Source: Siphonodentalium dalli (Eukaryota; Mollusca; Scaphopoda; Gadilida; Siphonodentaliidae). Taken from it: a stretch of DNA of 64,000 bases. The DNA lies in contig CP136061.1 in the NCBI GenBank assembly GCA_032622095.1, positions 57,243,301 to 57,307,300 on the forward strand, written 5' to 3'. The position numbers and the translations under genes were made by a program. Position 1 is the first letter of the stretch. The number at the start of each line of letters is the position of its first letter. Below the pieces are notes generated by a model, which was not told the DNA's origin, made no database searches, and saw nothing but the letters and a program-made list of their open reading frames with translations. Below, piece after piece: positions 34,608-46,100 of the stretch.

Positions 34608-36440
34608 TTTATCAATTTTAAATATCATAATGAAATTATGTGCAATTGTTGGCTAAAAAGACAGTACACAAGAGCGTTCTCAATTATGATTGTCTATACT
34701 CTTTGCTTTTGTGGATTTACGTGATACCCATACAAATAATGGTGATGCCAAGTATTTTTCCTTGTAAGCTGAACATTATCTAAGGCAATTTTGACAAATT
34801 TGGTGATTAATATTTTCTTTCACTGCATATAACGATACATCAAGTGGACTACACACAATTATAAAATTATCTTTTGGCTAATGGCTATGGGAGGCGCGAG
34901 GGCTGTTGTGACTCTGCTCGACTGAAATGGTATGAAAGAGGCTACAATACTATTTCGGATGCCACGCACCTGGTGTCTCGATGCTCGTGATGAATGATAC
35001 GGGAGAGTGGCTCCGCCCAGTTGTGACGAGGGATACTAATCCATGCCCATAATGTTCTCTGGGTTGAAGACTGATATAGTGTCTGAAGGGTGCTTCCGTC
35101 TTTTTTATTATTGGTTAATGCTATAAAACAATATTTTGAACATGAACATGTTATGTTCTTTGGAATTATTTATCGACTCTTGTGTAGTCCACAACTGCAT
35201 ATAAACAATACAACCATTAGTTCATGCACTCCCATTAGTATTGCAAAGCCCACAAAGTGAATTTTATATATATATATAAATATGTTTGAACAAATAAAAA
35301 TCTCTAAAATAGATAAAAACGTCCCAATACGTGAATTTTTTGGAATAAAGTAGAGACCCAGTGAAAGACCAGGATTTTTTTATGCGGAACTTTCACATGA
35401 ATATATCAATTGAGTTTGAAGATTTATTTTACCAGAATTATAGCCCTTAGTATGTCAGTTTTGTAATGTTATATATGACCTTTGGCACGATAACATGAAC
35501 AAACTTCAACAATTTCCATTCATATTGGTTATATGGATCTTTCACAACAATATCTCATTTGAGTTCAAAAGTAGGGATTGTCAGATATCTTTTCTACCAG
35601 AGTTATGGCACTTTGTTCTTCTTTAGTTCATCCATTTTGTTTATATATATACATAAATTTATTGATTCTTGGTAAAACAGATTCACTCTAATATGAGCAA
35701 CCAAAAAAAAACTTGACCAGGGCAATTTTTTATGCACAACCTTAGCTGGGTACCATCAGTGCTCATGTTAAGAATGCGTTATTTGCGACCCTTCAAGTCA
35801 TTTAAATAATTAAGTATCTGGGATAAACAGCAGCTGAAATATAACTCCTGATAAAGTTACATCTATGTTTTAAGAATATTATCAATGCTCTTTATTGCTG
35901 ATTAGTAGCCCATTTATAAATAATTTGATGCCCACAGCACCTATCCAAAATATTAACCATGCATTACTAGTTTTACTTTTGTCCAATTTTGCTACATATT
36001 TTTAAAGGAACGCTCTTTATTGCTCATTTTTGCTTTTTAAAGACGTCTGAGGTCAAATGACACTCCATTTCAGTTTATCGCTGTTTTTAAAAATTGACAA
36101 ATCAGATTGCAACAACCATTTTTGGTTATATAATCAATTATTTGGATGAAATAAGTTTTAGTGTCCTTTTAAGACATTTGAAGTCTGATGAGATTCCCTG
36201 GCAGTGGGTAAAATTTTCAACTATTAGAATCCATCGATTTTCACAAAATTGACATTGTTTTGTGCAGGCTAATGTACTTATTCCTGGTAAGAAACCTTGT
36301 ATTTGCAATGTGCTAAAAGCACAAATGCTCTGAACTATATATATATATATATTTATGTTTTGTTTTGTTTTTAATAAATATTGAAATTATTTTCTGCATT
36401 GTCTTATTTTGTGGTCCACATGTCATTACTATCTTTAGAG
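34608..36440. other. No gene recognised
   Basis: AT-rich sequence with short frames only; a small TATATATATA run near 35267-35277 and another near 36338-36350. No supported feature. Confidence 0.45.
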
Positions 36441-36599
36441 GCAAAATTATCAATTAAAAGTTGATAATATAGCTACTTGGAGTGGTTAGATGGGACACCT
36501 TTGAATTACCAATTAAAATAGTTAGAATAACCACTCTAGGTAGAAAACTTTCCCACCAATATTAGTTAACAGATTAACTACCCACAGGTAGCAAAACAT

Positions 36600-36860
36600 A
36601 CAACCACATATAAGTAGTAAAATTAACTAATGGGTAGTTCGTATTCATCCCCCTACCCAAAGTAGTTAAAAATTAGCCTCCCGTTGGGTAGTTAAAATAG
36701 CAGCCGGGGGTAGTTATTTCAACTACCGAATGTAGTTATTTTAACTACCAAAGGTATTCAATTTTTTACCTACCCACCAGGTAGTAAAATTAACCTCCCA
36801 AGGTAGCGGGATGAATACGAACTACCAAAAGTAGTAAAATTTAGTTAATTAGTTAATTTA
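36600..36860. repeat. Palindromic element built of GTAGTTAAAAT-type motifs
   Basis: The block GGTAGTTCGTATTCATCCC at about 36633-36652 is matched inverted at about 36806-36826, and the inner sequence is a mosaic of GTAGTTA, TAACTAC and TAGTAAAATTAA words in both orientations around a centre near 36728. Similar words continue to about 36480. It looks like a foldback element made of a short symmetric motif. Noncoding. Confidence 0.75.
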
Positions 36861-36869
36861 CCAACTTTG

Positions 36870-38640
36870 AATTTAGTGTGTAGACTATTTCAGTGCATAC
36901 TTTTATAGCTGATTGGGTGATTCCATTGTGCAAAAAAAACGGTTAAAGGCATCGACACAGTACATCACATATAGGAAATTCAGTTGTTTGCCAAAACATG
37001 CTGATCCTATTTGTATGCCAGTAAACAAGTACACCTACATGTATAAGCAAACTTCAACTAAACTAGTTTAGCAATATAAAAGTCAAATGTAAAATGTTAG
37101 GGGATTCAGGTCTTAGATGTTTGACTATCAGCGAAAAGAACATTGACAAACATGAAGCCCACAAGAAACGTCATGGCAGAGTTATGTCCACCCACTCCCC
37201 CGCTGCGTTTGAGCTTAAAAATGCCAGAAAACAAAGAAACTTGATTCGTGAAATTCCCTCTTCAGATTTTTGGTGAGACCACACTCATTGTTTTTTTAAT
37301 TTCGGAAGCTAAGGGTGGATACACACATGCATGTATATATAATCTCTGTAAATATCGTGTATTTTGCATTTTACATGGCTCATACAAACATGAAATATGT
37401 GTCCGCTGACAACCCAATCATTGCGGCTATGTCTGACCACAGTGAGTCAAGCTCTGAACGTGCAGAGAGCTGTTGACTTGGACGAAGTCGCCAGGCCGCT
37501 TAAAATAATTGTTCGCGCGATAACCCAAATGGTGAACGTTCTGATTAAATCATTGTCACTCCTTCTCTTGATTTTTATACCAGTGATGGCCTCAGGATTT
37601 CCCCAACGCAAGGGCTATGATCCCCAACATGTGGCTATATTACCCGGAAGCTACCGGACTGACCATTCCATTGCATATTTCCTCGACCGGGGGGGGGATG
37701 CATCACCCTGAATCATTCGTACAACAACGGAATATTAGTAATACTAATATTTAAGTAAAACATATCTTGTGCATTCTTTCCCAGATAATCCCGGATGAAG
37801 CATTCAATTAAATCCCTTAGTTATTCGAAGCTTTCAAGAACCAGACCCCCTCCCCCAAACGTGGATTATGGCCGAAGATGTTATAATTACAGGCTAAAAT
37901 TGTGACAGTTAGGAACTTGTTCAACCTTTGGCTTGAAAAACATAACTAAGTTCTGTAAATTATGGGTGAAAAATGGGGAGGTGTCACTTTTTATAATTTC
38001 AACGCTGTTCCTACATTAATTTTTGGCGCTGTTATGGATATTTGCATGGAAATCCCAACTGAATGTTATCACAAGAGCTCGCTCTCAGATTATCAGAGCA
38101 ATCTCAACAAACCGGTATTGTCCTAAAAGAGCTTCAAATTCTGCGTATTTTATTTTTGTTTTGGATAAACCCTCTTTCCAAGAAATAACGAGAAACAAAT
38201 CAAGTATAAAATCGACGGACTCAAACCACTTTTCGAAATGAATTAAAACTCGTGAAAAACAGCAACAGATATCAGACATGATTCATTCATTTCGGCAACC
38301 ATGAAAGAAGAAAAGAAGCAATTACTGAAATAATGTATCCATATAATTATTTAACAATACGTGATTATACATCTGTAATCGATGAACCTGTAGCGGTGCG
38401 TGCCCGTTTGGCGTATGCGTAAATTTATTATGTATACACTGGTAGTCCCAACCCCATCCCTGGCATGTGGCATGAACTATACATTCGCTCTTTTTGTATC
38501 ACATTCATAATGTTGCCATTTCATGTTTATGTATGCTTTGTTATTATTGGGAAGGGCAGCCAGTGTATAATCATTTTGTACTTTTCTTGAAATACTTTTT
38601 TACTTTTGTACTTTTCTTGAAATACTTTTCTTGAAATAAT
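36870..38640. other. No supported gene; two unrecognised short frames
   Basis: The frame at 37397-37711 (104 residues, plus) includes a hydrophobic stretch near residues 46-68 but no family motif. The frame at 37094-37276 is basic and also unrecognised. A short tandem of TACTTTTCTTGAAA occurs near 38579-38637. I do not call genes here. Confidence 0.35.
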
Positions 38641-38649
38641 GGTGATGAG

Positions 38650-38900
38650 AAATAAACGCATTTGAATTTGATGACGTGACATTGACCTTCAAACGGGTAC
38701 CCGCAAATGATATTTCGGGCATCAGCATGCTGCCGGCGTGCCTGTACGGGGTTACCTTGAAAAACAAAAAATAATGGATCGACCAAATCCATGGGTCGAA
38801 TCTCGCCAGTTGCGGGCTAATCTGCAAATCGGGTCCAATTTGGCATGCGCCCGTGTCCTTGCTCATATACGCTCATATAGTCATGTTTCTGACAAATGCT
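38650..38900. repeat. Fragment similar to the Helitron-like core at 62.9 kb
   Basis: GCTCATATACGCTCATATAGTCATGTTTCTG near 38863-38893 closely matches the stretch near 62912-62941, and CCGTGTCCTTG also occurs in both. No CTAG end or terminal hairpin is present, so it is a partial relative. Confidence 0.5.
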
Positions 38901-39491
38901 CCAAATTTGTATTATAAAATTTATGAAAATAACTACTTTATTACCATTCAATGACTCAAGCACATTAGTATCCCCTTTGCCGTTGTTCAAATGAAACAAA
39001 TGTTTAGAACCAGATACAACATAAACTAGTCTTACAAATAATAAATTATATTATTTTGTTATTGAAAAAATTAATCTGATAACTATTACTTTCTCTCTAA
39101 CTCACCAAAGCTATGTCAAATGAATATAAAATTCAATATAAAACAGGATTGTATCTTTTGGTGGTACGTATCGTGGCATATATATATATACACTCATATC
39201 TTAACACAAAAGCAAAATCGGTTTCCAAAAAATGGTCTGAAACCCTAAATACATATTTCAAGACTCGCTAAAATCCATATGAACAATGTTTAACCCTTTC
39301 TATACTAAATGGATTCTCACATCAGTTATCAAAGTATTTATTGGAATGGTTTATTATTCATCAAAAGAGGGATGTTCGGGTAACAACGACAGACAGAAGA
39401 TATCCGAAAAGCTAATACAAGTTACAGGTGCAGAGCATTCATATTCTTTGGAAATGTTCCGATGGAAAGTTAAATAAACGACCTACATGTA
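38901..39491. other. No gene recognised
   Basis: AT-rich sequence with short frames only. Confidence 0.5.
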
Positions 39492-39645
39492 CAGTAATGC
39501 CCAACGTAATTGACCACTTAACCACAGCAGAATTATGACCGAGAGCTTTCCGATGAATGGCAACAAGCCATATTTCCGACTAAATCCTGAAAAATTACCC
39601 ATAATTCTGCTGTGGTTAAGTGGTCAATTACTTTGGGCATTACTG
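39492..39645. mobile_element. TA-flanked foldback MITE, short copy (154 bp)
   Basis: The ends CAGTAATGCCC and GGGCATTACTG are flanked by TA. Compared with the copy at 14888-15107 it keeps the full right arm but lacks most of the inner left arm (joined near ATTATGACCGAGAGCTTTCC). Terminal arms are about 45 bp. Confidence 0.85.
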
Positions 39646-40705
39646 TATATGGTCGTTTGTTGGACTTAGTATCTGAACATTCCTAAGGGAACTATACGCG
39701 AGCAAATATTTAGTATAGAAAGGGTTAGAATATTTGTGATACACGTCAAACACATAAATGGTCCATACGCCAGACTCAATATACACATTAACTCACTCTG
39801 AGAAATCTGTGGTCGCTCTGAACGGTGTCACTTGAAGCACGATGCAGATACGCAGCTATTGGGCTCAGTCTAAGATATTCCGTTTTTCCAACGTCCTAAC
39901 CTCCAAGGGAAACTGTTCAACTGGGTGTGAACCGCAAAGAGACGGGTGTGTTTTATATAGGCAGTACCGCTTTGAGCTCATCCACACAAGCGAAACTAGC
40001 CCAACCCCAAAAAGAATGGCCGCTATTTAGCGCATATCTATATAATCAATAAAAGAAAACTTTTTTATTGGCGAATTTGGCTAATGGATTGGGCGTTATG
40101 CAATTTTGATAAGGCGTTCCACTAGAGCGTTATGCAATTCTGATAAGGCGTTCCACTAAGTAGATATGAAGCAACCCGGGAGATATGCTCGTAGACCGCG
40201 TTGGTGTTACCCGATGCGGCAAGCCTTCGGGAGAAAAATAGTACAGAGCGAGTGTTATCCGTGTCGATGAGAATTGAGGACAGATGTGATGTCTACATTA
40301 CCACACCGGTCACCCGCGTATCGCCACGTGAATATACACGTGAATATACAAACTGGCTCATGTCCATATAAATGTAAGTCGCGCGGGAAAACGTTTACCG
40401 CTAAAGAGTACCCGCAACCGTCATGCAAAAGCATGCGGTGGAAACTCTGGCTACTCATGATCAGAATGTACGCTGTTTTACCCTGATACAAGCAGTTTAA
40501 GGGTTCACATAATTTCCGTACACAGTGGGACCACATTCAGCTGTGAATGTGGCAGGGGGTACAAGTACAAGACAGAAGACAAAGTATTAAGTGTTTATGG
40601 GACGGCCAAATTCACATATTATAATTAATTGCGCTTAAGCGCAATTCATGGTTATATGTAACTAAACACCCCTGGTGAATATGTAGGTTTGTCCATATCT
40701 TATTC
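39646..40705. other. No gene recognised; 34-bp tandem pair
   Basis: GCGTTATGCAATTTTGATAA and the following GGCGTTCCACTAGA recur once in tandem (about 40093-40159). A CACGTGAATATA doublet occurs near 40326-40350. No gene is supported. Confidence 0.45.
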
Positions 40706-40709
40706 TTAA

Positions 40710-40832
40710 AGGCACGGGCGGCGTTCGCTGCAGAAATATTCATATTTGTTCAAATCGCCATCAACAGAAGGAATGTTAAAATATATATAGTTTTGTTCAT
40801 ATGCCAAACATAATCAGCGCGTAAATAGTATA
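40710..40832 (-). mobile_element. TTAA-type element family 2, truncated copy
   Basis: Starts with AGGCACGGGCGGC after TTAA (40706-40709) and matches the inverted 3' end of the copy at 28421-28938 for about 120 bp. Confidence 0.7.
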
Positions 40833-41655
40833 TTGTACTCCTCCGTGTTGGTGATACGCCCTATGTCAAGTATTCAGGGCCCAGTTTCGTGAAAGCAACT
40901 TATTACATAGTTGGGACTTAAGATGGTCATAAGTTCAAACTTCAGCCATACGTGCGTTTCACGAACTTAATATGGCCTTAGCTTTGGTCTTAACTTTGGT
41001 CTTAACTTTAAGTATGGTGTGCATGATGTGTCTTAAGATAATCTTAAAGTTAAAACCTAAGTTATGATCCGCATTTTGTCAGAAATATGGATGGGATCTT
41101 GTTCCTTATGTTATTGTAAAAAAAATTAACTGAATAACATCTTTCGAACACGGAGGGCTGTTTCGGAAATGGTAGTAAATAATAAACAACTGGCACACTA
41201 TAGCAGGCACGTGGTCAGTGGTTGCGCGATTGGCGGTGTGTGACCGGGTGTCCACGCACTCTACTAACTGGTAAACCGACAAGACCGAACTATACATTTC
41301 TAATTGATGTAACAATTAGCTATTCAAATCACACAATCGTACTGCAGACATTAATCATGTTGTGACCATTGGTCCGAACATTTTCAAATCTAGGATAATA
41401 ATGAATAACTTATACTCAGCTGTTTGATAAATTCTGATGTGGGCTATTATTATTATTATTATATCATTTCCTTTCTATATTATATTATTATATTATAATG
41501 TGATTGTATAATGTATTTTGTAAACCATGCTCTTCTAGTTGGGGGGGGGGGGCAAAATATATATGTCAAATGTGTCGATGCTGTACCATATATTTTGATT
41601 ATGAAAACGCGTAGCCGTATGTGCTGTTTAATTACCTTTTGACATGTGTAACCAG
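40833..41655. other. No gene recognised
   Basis: Contains a CTTAAG/AACTTAAG-rich repeat near 40880-41060 starting GGGCCCAGTTTCGTGAAA, and a G12 run near 41540-41551. Noncoding as far as I can see. Confidence 0.45.
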
Positions 41656-41659
41656 TTAA

Positions 41660-42144
41660 AGGTACGGTTGGCCTTGGCGGTGGGTATCCTGTGAAAATAT
41701 TTCCACCCGTCAAAAACCGCCACAAACATCAAAATGTAGACAGACTTTGTCCGTATACAAATAAGAAATATCGCATAAACAGTATGTTATTGTCATATGT
41801 TTGACCATTGTTATGTAAACAAGACCATAAAAAGTTACTTTTCTGGTGTTTGTTTATATTATGATGGTAAACATAAAGAGCGTTCTTTGTTGGTGAATTC
41901 CTGATATGGAACTTATAAAGAGCGTTTATGCCATTTGTGTGTGGTTAGCCAGTAGCATTGTGCTGTCTTCTGTAACACAATCAGGCTCTTGCTTAGGTAA
42001 AATATAGTAGGTCTTTATGATAACATGCTGTTTACGCGATGGTCATGGTTTATATGAACGAAACTGTATGCGTTTTAATGTTTTTCTGTTTACAGTGTTT
42101 GGAACAAATATGAATATTTTCGACAATTAAAGCCTCACGTGCCT
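41660..42144 (+). mobile_element. TTAA-flanked element family 2, complete copy (485 bp)
   Basis: The ends AGGTACGGTTGGCC and, inverted, AGGCACGTGAGGC are flanked by TTAA (41656-41659 and 42145-42148). It shares GTAAACATAAAGAGCGTT with the copy at 28421. Like family 1 it starts AGG(T/C)AC after TTAA, which suggests mobilisation by the same or a related TTAA-specific enzyme (inference). Confidence 0.8.
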
Positions 42145-42148
42145 TTAA

Positions 42149-42639
42149 CAGTCATTGTGGTTGACCCCTCCCTTGGCGCCTGACGCATGTATTGACGAGC
42201 ATAATTTTTATCACGCACTTCTAATTCTACCACAACTCCATCTTTATAATCCCTGCACTCGCTTAACTAACTTCCAAACATTTATTAGAATCACAGAACA
42301 ATATTCAAATTCCCGCCTTTATCACCCTGTAGCTGTCTGTATTGACACTCGGGGTTTCTAGAGGAAAGGATTTTTATAAAAGTCATAGTTTATGGCTTGT
42401 TATCCATTTGAACTATTTGTTTTTCTATATGTATAATTGGCAATGTGATGTTCTGTTCTTTTATTCTGTTCTTTTGTTCAAATAAATACTGTTTACATTA
42501 AAGGAGGTATAATATAGGTTGACAAGTGCACGAAATTTTGACATACCGGTTTCATATGCTCTGAAAAATACATGGCATGGTCACAGCCATCCCATCATTA
42601 AATGTTTCGCACCGCACACAAATGAAACAAACGCTCTTT
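42149..42639 (+). other. Unassigned 68-residue frame and AATAAA signal
   Basis: The frame at 42155-42361 has protein-like composition (residues include RITEQYSNSRLYHPVAVCID) and is followed by an AT-rich stretch with AATAAA near 42481. It could be the 3' end of a decayed retrotransposon or a host exon. I do not recognise the family. Further on, GCTCTTTATG words similar to element family 2 occur near 42632. Confidence 0.3.
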
Positions 42640-42975
42640 ATGTATACGCTCTTTTCGGTTCCATGCATGCCGTACACATGGTGTTGTTTGTTTTGGGACC
42701 CAAACATCGTGTACAAAGTTTTTTAAGTCTTAATTTGTTCTGATAAGAATATTCTTCAAGCTTGTCAAGACATATATGTAAGCCCATCTGGCTGTCCGCC
42801 ACCAGTGCCATATCGTCAGCAAAGAGCAGATGGTTTTCTTTGTGATTTGGAAGAGTGACGGCTCCACAATTGTCGTCAAATATATTTTTGATATTCTCGA
42901 TATAAAGAGGTTTGGAGATAAAGTGTACCCGTGTAGTACACTGTACGCCTACGTTAGAGAGACATTGGGACCCTA
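42640..42975 (-). pseudogene. Older LINE RT fragment, part 2 (FADD box)
   Basis: On the minus strand one frame reads GYTLSPNLF (RT block before the palm) near 42905-42930, then after a frameshift VTLPNH, LLFADDMALVAD (catalytic motif C, about 42820-42855) and GLHICLDKLEEY. This is the middle of a non-LTR reverse transcriptase. It continues, in the same orientation, the RT blocks at 48246-48600, and the intact LINE sits between the two parts. Stops and frame changes show that it is dead. Similarity ends near 42640. Confidence 0.8.
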
Positions 42976-43127
42976 ATCATATGCTTGTTTTTGTAACATA
43001 GTCATATATCATATATTTATTGTATGCCTCCAATGTGGAGAAGAATATTTATAACATGGTAATCATATATACATGGTTGTTACACAAACTTAGATGTATA
43101 CACAATGAAGTGTATTATGCGATAAGA

Positions 43128-46100
43128 TCATTTTGATTTTCCGCGAATGCATCGACACATGATGAACAGGTAGGAGGATGAGTCAATAATAATGTGGTCC
43201 ATGTATTGAGTTACCACGTCGGGAGGCGTCATAACCACAGTTCCAAGCAAGAAGGCACATAGGGTGGAGTCATCAATTGCATCAAGGTAGAGGTATGTTG
43301 TCACTCCATATTTACTCAGAATGTGTTCCAAGTAGCTATTCCGAAGTTTGACCATGTGGTCTGAGATACAATAACGTATCGCATGAAGGAGCTCATTGTC
43401 ATAGTTTTTAAAACAAACATGACACACGGTATTATTTACATACGAAGTTTTGTTTAGCAGCAGTGCAAGATTCTTCAATTGATCGCCATAATCAGGGTAT
43501 TTCCTCAGTAGAGACCATATGCTCCAACTTGTTGAAGGGTCGTTGTGTATTTTATGGAAGATATTAAGGCTAGCATCACCCGAAACTGAAGCCGACCACT
43601 GTTGCACATAGTGTTGCCACACTGCATGCTGAAATATCGATTTCCATGAAGACTTTGAGGGAAAAGTACCATTTTTCACGAATGAGTCGAGGTAAGAATA
43701 AAGGCCATAGTATTGCAATATATCTATGATGTCTGGTACGAAGCCTGTAGTCATGCGATCGAACAGCGTAAGTTGGAATAATTTCAGTAGGAATATTCTG
43801 AGGGGTGTCTGCAGATCCTGTGGTAGGTGAATTAAATTGGATAGAAATGCAAGTTTCTTCAAATGTATTTCACTCTCAAGTGGCAGGAGACCAAGCAAAC
43901 TCAGCGAAATAGTAGTCGGTGTGCGCGATGGAAGAGACTGAATGTGTTTTACACACGTCCGATATGACTTCTCAATTGTGTACGTAGCTGTAATGTTCGG
44001 AAGCTCCAATAGTTCACAGCCATACAAGGCTTTTGGTAACGATACTGATTTGAGTAGAGTTGCTTTCGTTATCGGTGTGCACATATTGAGTAGGTTTTTA
44101 CCAGCTAAGCTGAAATATGACTTTCTCAATTTGTCAGCGACCTGAGAACATCGAGTTGCCATGGACTGAAATTTGCACTGCTTAATGCCAAGGTGTAAAC
44201 ATTCCGCGCTTTCGTCTAATTGTTTATCACCGAGGAACCATGTTCTGTTGTGTGCAGAATCTTGACGTTTTGTTTCATTGAAGACGACAACGACGCTCTT
44301 TGTACATGAGAAGGTGAACCGCCACATCTGGCTATATTTATAACACACGTCAATGAGACTTTGAAGACCAGACTTGGACAAGGAAATTATGGCAATATCA
44401 TCAGCAGCCGATGGTGCGACACAAGATATATTTCCTACACGTACACCGTGTTCAGATTCCTGTAGATTATTCAGAAGATCGTTAATGTATGCAAGGTAAA
44501 AGAAAGGAGAAGTTACAGCTCCCTGTCTTGTTCCTTGTAGAATATCAAACGGTTCTGAAAGGGAACCACTGTACATAACACGACTTGTGCAATTTTCGTA
44601 CATGTTTTTAACAATTCTCAGCATCTTTCCGTTGATACCAAGCTCGTGAAGTTTCACTAACAGGCATTCGTACCACACGCGATCGAATGCCTTCTGAGAA
44701 TCCAGGAAACAAACAAAGGCTCTTGAATTTAGGTCTCGGGCATAGAACACAGACTCCTGTAGTAAATAAGATGTCATAAGACAGTTGACGCCTTTTTGGA
44801 AGCCGTTCTGAAGCTCGTTTGGGAAGTTGGCGAATCTCCCATCCTTAAGGAATCTTCCCAACATGATGCATTCGAAGGTCTTGTACATTACAGGTAGTAG
44901 TGTGATAGCTCGATAACTATCCGGAATATTTCTGGGTTTGGGTGTCCCCTTGAAAAGTGGAACAATAATGCCAATTTTCAGTGAAGTTGGTATACACTCT
45001 AAGTCCACCATACCATTATAAAGACGACAAATCAATAATTTGAGTGATTCACTGCCATGCACGAGATGTTCATTCACCACGTGGTCAATACCACTAGATT
45101 TTCCAGACTTTAGGCCTCTCAAAACTTGCGTAAGTTCAGAAACACTGATTTGTTCACAGAAAACATTGTTTGTATAACTAGCATCTGACACGTCGAAAAT
45201 CGATGACAGTCGCATCTTTATGGACTCTTCGAATGCTGGATCACAATGAATGTCTGGTTTGTACAGAGTCTGAAAGTAGGATCTCCATGCAGAAAGAATT
45301 TCAGCTGGGTGGCGAAGAATTTTATCATCGAATGTCATAACCGAGCACAGGCCATTTGAATGCGACGTTTGTTTTGATGCGTTCAATGTTCTCCAGAACT
45401 GCGCATCGTTATTCTTCGCGTGCAATTCAAGATTTTCACACATTTCTTTATCCTTGCATCGAATTGTTGTGCGTAGCGTTTTCCTGAATAGACGCTTAGC
45501 AGACTTATAATTAGAATACGACAACACCTCGCACGTATTTGGTCTTCCGTCGGCAATCCAAACGTTGCGCCTGTCCTTCAGTAAACGATGAAGTGGTCGC
45601 AGTTCCTCGTTCCAGAAGAATTTTGCTGATTTATGTCGTTTCTTCATCCGGCTGGCTACTACAGATGAATATAATATTGCGTCGGTAATTTCGGTATAAA
45701 GTACGTGTAGGTCGGTTTCAGTTGAGACTGTGAGGTCCATAACATCAGAGAGGTAATTATCAAGCGAACGCTGGTACAAGGAAATATCCATCTTCTCCCA
45801 GTTAAAAGAAAGTCTGTGAAACGGTTTAAGTTCGTTAGACAAGTCGGAGGGAATCTCGATGCAGCAAGTCACAGGTAAATGGTTGGACATATTCTGCTCA
45901 CTATCATCGAGTATGACACGATTCGTTGTAATGTCATTTAGCTCTAGTGGCAGTAATATGTGATCGATACGACTGGGTGATGCCACAACTGATGCTGGAT
46001 AGAATGTATAAGGAGGCCCTTCGCATGATGATGAAGTGGTGACGGAGAACAGTTTCTCCTGGTCTATGAGATTTGTTGCGAAAGCCATTCTATCGGCGTG

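Noticed and set aside
37397-37711. 104-residue frame with a hydrophobic stretch as a membrane protein gene
   Set aside because: No motif, no splice or promoter support, and length within what chance gives in 64 kb. Not called.
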